64,000 bases of DNA from Aquilaria yunnanensis (Eukaryota > Streptophyta > Magnoliopsida > Malvales > Thymelaeaceae). This document shows, one piece after another, positions 56,819-64,000 of this stretch (the stretch's first letter is position 1; each line of letters begins with the position of its first letter). The position numbers and the translations under genes are program-made. The notes under the pieces were generated by a model. The model was not told where the DNA came from and ran no database searches. It saw nothing but the letters and a program-made list of their open reading frames with translations. Location: contig CM077597.1 of NCBI GenBank assembly GCA_039654915.1, positions 61,160,001-61,224,000 on the forward strand, in the 5' to 3' direction.

Positions 56819-59656
56819 TATTAGTGTTGTGCCCAAAAAGCCAATCATGAGATGATTGTACTTTTGCACATTGAGTGATGATATTTTATTAAGGCATTAA
56901 TCCAGTAATTACGTTTGTTATTTTGTTTCTACATAACGTAATAAACATAATTGTAACCCTAGAATAATGATATTCTCAAATGTCCCTGGTCTAGTATTAT
57001 TGTGGAGCAGGTTGCAATAATACATAACGACTAGCATATGTGAAGACTAATACGAGATATGTAGTCTACATATGGGTACAAGTTGGAGAACTTGTGTACT
57101 GGACCGAGCTACCATGAGAACACTACATGGATCATTATATGAGTGTCATAAGTGATTTTCATAGTGATCATGGTATATGTAGTCCTTCAACCTAAGATTA
57201 TCAAGGTTCCCTACATGTGAGTCACATACTTTGATACTTTCCTTTGTTGCTCATAACTGAGTGAACTCGAAGGAGGTCATTGGGTATGTGACGTATCATG
57301 CGGAGGGATTTGTATGATCAAGATGGGATTTGTCCCTCCTATTTAACGGGAGTGATATCTTCGGGCCCCTTGATAGAGTGAGACTTAGAAAATGCATGGC
57401 CATGCTCGGATGAGTTGATATACGATATCATTGTCATTAGTTTAAGTTGGTCTACTCGGTAATCAAGAAACCAAAGATTGGGCTATACGAGAGTGACAAA
57501 TTCCATGTCTCGTGCTTAGTCTTGATATCTTGGACAAAGGGACAATAGCATATATGGATGATGATTATAAAGGTTTAGTCGAATCACCAACAATCTTGTC
57601 ACTTGGGTAGCAATGATGTGTTGCTAGACATCGCTCATTGCTTATGATCATAAATGTGATTTATGATCATTGCCAACGTGGTAAGAGCCTATTGGGTCGT
57701 ACACATATAGCTATTTGGATCATTAGAGTGCATGGGCTAATTATTTGGGTTATGGTTTCACTTTAATTTCGTATTAATAATGGGCCCAAGAGTTGAGCCA
57801 TTATTAAGCTCGAAATTAAAGCCTAATTGGATTAGGGCTTTGTGTTAGTATTGTGCCCAAAAAGCCAATCATGAGATGATTGTATTTTTGCACATTGAGT
57901 CATGATATTTTATTGAGGCATTAATCCAGCAATTTTGTTTGTTGTTTTGTTTCTGTGTAACGTAATAAACATAATTGTAACCCTAGAATAATGATATTCT
58001 TAAACGTCCCTAGTCTAGTATTATTGTGGAGCGGGTTGCAATAATACATAATGACTAGCATATGTGGAGACTAATATGAGATATGTAGTCTACATATGGG
58101 TACAAGTTGGAGAACTTGTGTACTGGACCAACCCACCATGAGAACACTTCATGGATCGTTATATGAGTGTCATAAGTGATTCTCATAGTGATCATGGTAT
58201 ATGTAGTCCTTCGACCTAAGATCAGCAAGGTTCCCTACATGTGAGTCACATACTTTGATACTTTCCTTTGTTGCTCGTAACTGAGTGAACTTGAATGAGG
58301 TCATTGGGTATGTCACATATCATATGGAGGGATTTGTATGATCAAGATGGGATTTGTCCCTCCTATGTAACGGGAGTGATATCTTTTGGCCCCTTGATAG
58401 AGTGAGACTTAGAAAATGCATGGCCATGCTCCGATGAGTTGATATATGATATCAATGTCGTCAGTTTAAGTTGGTCTACTCGGTAATCAAGAAACCAAAG
58501 ATTGGGCTATACGAGAGTGACACATTCCATGTCTTGTGCTTAGTCTTGATATCTTGGACAAAGGGACAATGGCATATATCGGTGATGATCGTAAAGGTTT
58601 AGTCGATTCACCGACAATCTTGTCACTTGGGTAGCAATGATGTGTTGCTAGACACCACTCATTGCTTATGATCATAAATGTGATTTATGATCATTGCCAA
58701 CATGGCAAGAGCCTATTGGGTCGCACACATAGAGCTATTTGGATCATTAGAGTGCATGGGCTAATTATTTGGGTTATGGTTTCACTTTAATTTCGTATTA
58801 ATAATGGGCCAAGGAGTTGAGCCATTATTAAGCCCGGAATTAAATCCTAATTGGATTAGGGCTTTGAAACCCATTAGGCCTGGAAGTTGAGTCTCACTAT
58901 AAATACAACTTTTAAGTGAGAAATTCGCAGGTCTCCTTGCCCTAGCCTCCCCAAAGGACAGCCGCACTCTTCTCTTGCAATTCCTTGGAGGACGCAAGCT
59001 AGCACTGCGAGCGCAAGAGAAACGTATCTGCCGGGACGTGGTGGAAGCGTGGTGATCCCGAGAGGCTCGTGTGGATACCATAGAGAGCCTGAACACGTCA
59101 ACTGTTCAGGTTTTGTGATTTGACTCTACAGTTGAGTGAGAGATCTCAACCGAAAATTAGGTATGAAATTTTTGAACACCCGGTTTACCCCGTTTCACTT
59201 GGATCCTGGAGGGTTTCGGTTAAATTCCGCTGCGCTGTTTGGCTCCCGAAACCCAACACTTTGAAACTCATTAGGCCTGGAAGTTGAGTCTCACTATAAA
59301 TACAACTTTTAGTGAGAAATTCGCAGGTCTCCCTGCCCGAGTCTCCTGAAAAGGACAGCTGCACTATTCTCTTGTAATTCCTTGGAGGACGTAAGCCAGC
59401 ATTGTGAGCGCAAGAGAAACACATCTGTCGGGACGTGGTGGAAGCGTGGTGATCCCGAGAGGCTCGTGTGGATACCATAGAGAGCTTGAACACGTTAACT
59501 GTTCAGGTTTTGTGATTCGACTCTACAGTTGAGTGAGAGATCTCAACCAAAAATTAGGTATGAAAAGTTTCAAACACTCGGTTTACCCCATTTCACTTAG
59601 ATCCTAGAGGGTTTCGGTTAAATTCCGCTGCGCTATTTGGCTCCCGAAACCCAACA
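56819..59656 (+). mobile_element. Solo LTR of the Copia B family, interrupted
   Basis: Begins TATTAGTG (its TG has become TA) and ends CCCAACA. TCTTT at 56814-56818 and 59657-59661 is a perfect target-site duplication. The two parts, 56819-57842 and 59264-59656, add up to 1417 bp, the family's normal LTR length, after removing the inner insertion and its duplication. It is more diverged from the other copies than the inner one, as expected for the older insertion. Confidence 0.93.
57843..59258 (+). mobile_element. Solo LTR of the Copia B family, nested in another
   Basis: 1416 bp, TGTTAGTA to CCCAACA. CTTTG stands on both sides (57838-57842 and 59259-59263). It lies in the same orientation within the older solo LTR, just before that LTR's TATA box, and so repeats the sequence from TTAGTGTTGTGCCC onward. 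Confidence 0.95.
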
Positions 59657-59661
59657 TCTTT

Positions 59662-61211
59662 TTCATTTATGTTATAGCTTTAACCTTCATCTTAAAGTTA
59701 GGCATAAACTCTACATATTTTTTATTAAATACATTTTGCCTAAAACTTTCTTATTCACATGGGTGGACAAAAGTGTATACCCGTGCGCCACCTAGTGCCC
59801 CTTCCATGGTGCACTTTGGTGCTTTTGGGTCTCTTTAGCCAACTTTCCCCTCATTTCAAACCCTTACTTCAAAGCCCACTTTGGTACTCAATTTGATCCA
59901 TTTTTGGCTTTCAGGAGATAACACTCTCATTCTTGTCCCTTATGTGCACCAAAGTGCACCCCTGGGCACCTCTCATGGCACCTAAATTTGCATATGTCCT
60001 TTGTTCTCTTCCATGACCTAGATCGTACATCTTCACTATTTATATACAATCTATGTACAGTCTATATATTGCCCATGGCCTATACAAGTCACAGGCATGA
60101 CAGTTCAAGTCTATAAGCTACTTTAAAGTAGGTATTGTTATGTTAGATATTTGATTGGAATTGAATATTTTTGTTGCTTGTTCTCCAAGGCTTTGATAAA
60201 GGTGCTAGAATTAGACCGAATTAGATCTTGAATTTCACTATAGGAGTGATTTGAGGCCCAAGGTACAATGTTTTAGTTATAACTATAAAGTATTGTTTTT
60301 ATTGGAATTACAAATTTGTTGCACTTGTGTGCACTTGAGTATTGAATTTTTCCTAGTAAGACTTATAACCACCATTGTCTCAAATAATCTTTTCCCAATA
60401 AAAATGGTTTAATTTATTGATTTTGAAGTTATTGCTTCTTCTTTTACGAAATTGATTTTTTTTTTGTTGTAGTTACCTCCACATTTTAACTGATGTTTTT
60501 TTATCCTAAAGCTCTATTTCTTAATATTTTTTTTAATATTATGACTATGATAGCTCTTTTTATCAAATGAACATGTTTTTTTTCTTTTATATGAGTACTA
60601 CATTTGAATATTTTAACCATGCAAGAATATAGAATATTGTAATGAAGAAAATTGTTACCCAACTTGTCATTTCTAGAAAATTGTTTTCTTATGGAAAAAA
60701 CTAAACATGTTTTCTAAAAAACATTTTAGAAAACTATATGTATAAAATGAAGTCTAGAGACAGAAAAGGAAAAGAAAAATAGTTTTCCACATCCAAACGC
60801 TACCTAAGGGTTTCAGATCAAATTATTCTTTTTATCATATAACATTGATGAATATATCTCATGATAATTACAAACCTTGCTTCCTTCTATTGAATAAGGC
60901 TTTTCTGCACACCATAATTCTCCCAAACCTATGAAATTACACAAACGCACTTGCTTTTGGGACTACTTAATAATCAAAATGAAATGTGAAGTAATGCCAA
61001 AAAATATATTTTGATCTTACCTCATATCCAAGATAGAAAAGAAATTAGTTCAAATTATGATAGTGAATGTATCTAACAGTAAAAAATTTAGCAAAAGAAA
61101 TAATAACCATCAGAAAATGAAAAGGAATTGGAATATGGAATAGAAAAACATATTGACTAACAATATACTCATTTTCATAGTGATAGCCTAAAGCCTCATC
61201 ATTGTGAGTCA
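59662..61211. other. Very AT-rich stretch, no gene seen
   Basis: Poly-T and poly-A runs (for example 60447-60472 and 60520-60590) and no coding frame. The first part to about 60101 looks like LTR debris, with phrases such as GGTGCACTTTGGTGC. The rest, from about 60130 to 61200, is low-complexity AT-rich sequence without similarity to anything else in the window. Confidence 0.5.
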
Positions 61212-62031
61212 TGATGACTGTTGAGGAGACTTCTAGGAGGAAGAACGCCTGGAAGGTGGATCGCCCCAAGTAGAGTACCTGAAAAGCTGGTAAACAGGGT
61301 TAGGAGGCCCCCGGAGTGTTTTTTCGGGGGGGGAGCCTCTGACGCCCAAGTCAGTGGTGGCCGGAAGAAGGAGAAAGTCACTAGCTCAAAGAGAAAGGCA
61401 GAAAGTCTCGCCTCGTATTTTCTCAGAGTGTGGGAGCTGTATATCCGGCCTGCCAACCTCCTGTCAAGTATTTATTTCCTGTATATATAGGAATACCTAG
61501 CCCGTTCAGATCATGACACGTGTGCGGTCGGATGCTCCTGAACGTCTGGGCGTAGGGGACAGATAGTTGGTAACTAGATGGCCTCGAGCCTTGTGCTGAG
61601 ACGGGCCATGATATGATTCTGATGGCGTCTGCGCGTCAGGGCGACTTTTTACGTCTGTGGTGGGACGTGTCAGAGGCTTCCTTAAATGCTTCCTTAAATG
61701 CACCTGCCGTACTCCCGAGGTCCCTGGGCGAGGTCGTCCTCTAGTTCGGGAAGCCTACCCTCAGTTCGGGGGTTCCCAGTTCCAGGGGGTTCCGCCTTCG
61801 GGGATATCATATTCGGGCAGCAATGTCTGGTGCCACTTTTCCGAAGGCGCGTTGTTCACAACCTTGGGGGGCGAATGGAGTCCTCAAGTTTTACTGTCGT
61901 GCCGAGGCTCGTAGCTCTCAGGCTATCTCCCGAGGTGCATGATTCCACCTATTCCCGGGAAGCGCCAGTTCTTCTGGCCGTTGTTGTGGCAGGGTATTCG
62001 GCCAGATTGAGGCGACAGCCTTTGGCTATCA
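61212..62031 (-). repeat. 3' LTR of second Tat-like element
   Basis: About 820 bp, TGATGACTG to GGCTATCA. The minus-strand TATA run is TATATATA at 61482-61489. Next to it the plus strand reads CATGCCCCCCTC, giving a minus-strand GAGGGGGGCATG polypurine tract like that of the first element. Confidence 0.8.
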
Positions 62032-62871
62032 CATGCCCCCCTCTGGAAAGCCGAAGTGGAGACTTCGGTTTGCATCTCTTTCCGAGGTTGCCGTTGGGAG
62101 TCTTGTTGGGAAGCATAACCTGTTCCGAGGTCGCACCTTTTGCCCGAGGGTCTGGGCTGTTCGGCCTTGGCCTATTCTTTGGTGTCTCCGAGGCAAAGCC
62201 TGTACCGAAGATACACCTCTTGCCCAAAAGTCATGGGCTGTTCAGCCATAGCCTGTCTCTTGGTGTCCTCGAGGTGGCCTGCTTTTTATTTCTGCAGGTC
62301 TGATGGCCAAGCGTGTCAGACTGAGCGGCGCGTCTCCATTTCTCAGGGATGTCAAACGACGTGTCCCAATCAGGAGGCGTGTCCCGGTTTTCCAGGCACG
62401 TTTGGGGAGGCACGTCCCCCATTTCTGCGCAGCGGTTGACATGTGGCTTCTTGCCATTGGAGGAGAGGCGCGTCATTTACAGAGGGCGCGCCTTTTCGGG
62501 TGCAGCGGGCAGTTACGGCGACGGTTCGCCTCCAATGGGTACTTATGATGTTCTTTCGGTTACCCACCTTTGGCCTATAAATAGCCCATTCCATCATAAG
62601 TCCCACTTACTGTTTTTCTGCTCTTTTTCTGCTCTGCCCTCTGTTCTTGCGTTTTATCTTGCTTTCTGTGGCGGAGCTTCTTTAATCAGAGCTTTTTCCT
62701 ACCAACTTTCACGACGGCGTCTTCAGGCAAATCTTTTGGTGGGTTTTGATTTTCAGAGTACTCTGATTCCTCTATTTTTCTGAGTTTTTCTGGAAAACTA
62801 TTGTTTTTTCCAAACTCGTCTTCTGAGTTTTTTCTGGAAACTATTTTCTTTTCCATCTCAAACTCTTTTTC
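62032..62871 (+). promoter_or_regulatory. Promoter and 5' leader of antisense gene, copy 2
   Basis: GC-richer than the surroundings. A TATAAATA box at 62576-62583 lies in CCTATAAATAGCCC, a near-ideal plant TATA context. It is followed by a pyrimidine-rich leader with CTGCTCTTTTTCTGCTC. It matches the corresponding part of the first element near 49700-49997, including a TCGGTTACCCACC or TCGGCTTCCCATCC block upstream of the TATA box. Confidence 0.65.
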
Positions 62872-64000
62872 ATGTCTGTGATGCCTGTTCCCGAGAGCTG
62901 GAAACCTCTTCTGGCCCATCCTTGCTGTACCACCCCCGAAAAACTAGAGAGGTGGAAGAAAAAATTCTTTCTTCCGTCTTACGCTGTGACCAGACTGCCT
63001 CGTTCTAGCCATTTTGCTTTTTCAAACCGTGGCGACGAGGTTACCGTCTTCCGAGCCCAATTGAAGGCCGAACTTCGGTATCCTCCCCCGAAGGTGGTTT
63101 GCGAGTTCTGCCAATTCCATGGCATTGCTGTGAACCAGCTTCCCCCGAACGCGTACTGCTATTTTAACGCCTACCTCTGCATGTGTGGCGTGTTCGGGAT
63201 AGAGCCCCACTTCATCATTTTCATGCAGTACTACAAGCTCTATGTGGTCCCGAAGGGTGGCTTCTATTTCCTGCTGCCTCGGGGATCCGGGAGCAAAAAA
63301 TTCACCTTTACCTTCGACACGAAGGATAGCTGGCGGGGGTGGCAGCCTAAGTTCTTTTTCCTCAAGGTGGATAAGAACTGGTCTGATGTCCCGACCAGGT
63401 GGGCTCAGGGAGTGCTGAACGCAGACGTCGTTGATCCGAGGATGCTGCTGACCCCACCGTTGGCTTCCGTGTTTGCGGATTTCGACGCCCGCATTCGGGC
63501 AGTCGCTGACTGGGCTCCCGAGGTCTCTCCTCGTGCTCTTTACCCCTTTCCTATCAACTGGAGGTTGATGACCGAAGAAGTCCTTCGGGAGCTGAAAGTG
63601 GTTAAGGAGCACGTGACTGACCTCAATATGCCCGCTCCCGCCATCGCCGGGAAAGACTCCTGGCTGGTCAAGCTCCTTAAGGGGGAGACTTCTTTCGAAA
63701 CTTTTGCCGAAAGTGAGTAATCTTCCATCCCTTTATACTTTTTCCTCGGACTTACGCTGATATTTCTTCTCTTTTTCAGAGATGGGCGATGGGGCTGCCG
63801 CTTATTACAAGGCCCTCTTTTCTGGCCAAGTGGAGAAGGGGGAGCAGACAAAGAAGGCGGCTTCCCGAAGAAGCAAGACGACAGAGGCGGGACCCTCGGC
63901 GAAGCGAGCTAGGAAGGCTCTCCAGCCTTCTCAGCCAGAGCTTTTGGAAGAAGAAGCTGGCGAAGACGCTGGTCTTGTTGAAATTCCACCGGCCGAGGTC
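62872..64000 (+). CDS. Antisense gene of Tat-like element, copy 2, partial (putative gypsy-type transposon protein)
   Basis: Exon 1 (62872-63712) is fully open: MSVMPVPESWKPLLAHPCC, CEFCQFHGIAVNQL, FGIEPHFIIFMQYYKLYVVPKGG, DSWRGWQPKFFFLK and LYPFPINWRLM. A 67-bp intron (63713-63779, GTGAGT to TTTTTCAG) leads to exon 2, which reads MGDGAAAYYKALFSGQVEKGEQTKK, then a basic segment with RRSKTTEAG and AKRARKAL, and runs off the window. The product resembles the Pfam group named putative gypsy type transposon and has no known enzyme motif. The basic segment could be a nuclear localisation signal. The absence of any stop or frameshift contrasts with the copy at 49998 and suggests that this one is younger or under constraint. 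Start chosen at the first ATG; codon 4 is another possible start. Confidence 0.8.
63713..63779 (+). other. Intron 1 of antisense gene, copy 2
   Basis: GTGAGT donor and CTTTTTCAG acceptor, 67 bp, at the same place in the protein as the intron at 50795-50866. The intron bodies are diverged and T-rich. Confidence 0.8.

Larger units (their letters stand above)
61212..64000 (-). mobile_element. Second Tat-like element, left part only
   Basis: A left LTR (61212-62031) is followed by a polypurine tract on the minus strand and an antisense gene on the plus strand, the same order as at 48468-52491. The element continues past the window, so its pol, 5' LTR and right target-site duplication cannot be seen. 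The bases before it are AGTCA, which should reappear at the far end. LTR similarity to the first element is patchy but clear in the block GTTAGGAGG.CCCCGGAGTG...TTTTCGGGG and CCCAAGTCAGTG. Confidence 0.8.

Noticed and set aside
61698..62303. 201-codon plus-strand frame spanning the LTR end
   Set aside because: It crosses the LTR border and polypurine tract and has no domain; several other frames are open here because of the GC-rich composition.
1..64000. Host genes, rRNA, tRNA genes or CRISPR-like arrays
   Set aside because: None seen on either strand; TGGTATCAGAGC matches are primer-binding sites, not tRNA genes, and the regular repeats are LTR features.

Overview
The window is repeat-rich nuclear DNA of a flowering plant, made almost wholly of LTR retrotransposons stacked inside one another. 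The evidence for a plant is the Ty1/copia, chromovirus-like Ty3/gypsy and Tat-like Ty3/gypsy proteins, the primer-binding sites complementary to initiator tRNA-Met, the long AT-rich LTRs and the nested layout. I could not identify the species. I found no host protein gene, rRNA, tRNA or CRISPR array that I can support.
Layout. Positions 1-12687 are AT-rich non-coding repeats. They hold three copies of a roughly 2 kb LTR-like repeat (1-2022 minus, 6752-8758 plus, 9171-11252 minus) and a solo copia LTR (4493-5910, target-site duplication AAACT). Positions 12688-39481 are one minus-strand Ty1/copia element (Copia A, duplication ATGGG). It was later split by a solo LTR of its own family (15040-16356, duplication CATAA) and by a very young tandem Ty3/gypsy array (17515-34694, duplication GCCTC). 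That array has the form LTR-internal-LTR-internal-LTR and carries two identical intact 1578-codon gag-pol frames. Positions 39551-47771 are a plus-strand, inactivated Ty1/copia (Copia B, duplication ATTTC/ATTTT). Positions 48468-55922 are a minus-strand Tat-like Ty3/gypsy element (duplication CTTAG) that has lost gag, protease and reverse transcriptase. It keeps integrase remnants and, on the opposite strand, a TATA-driven, intron-containing gene. Positions 56819-59656 are a solo Copia-B-family LTR (duplication TCTTT) with a second solo LTR of the same family inside it (57843-59258, duplication CTTTG). Positions 61212-64000 are the left end of another Tat-like element, with an intact first exon of the same antisense gene running off the window.
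How the parts relate. The tandem gypsy array is the only unit here that looks coding-competent, because its two internal regions and three LTRs differ at only a handful of positions. The two copia elements are dead through stops, frameshifts and active-site changes. Many of the stops are what C-to-T decay of methylated DNA would give. Four target-site duplications of nested insertions and four of other insertions match (one with a single mismatch), which fixes the order of the nested events. The most biologically open item is the antisense gene of the Tat-like elements: two diverged copies share a TATA box, the start region and a GT-AG intron, and its function is unknown to me.
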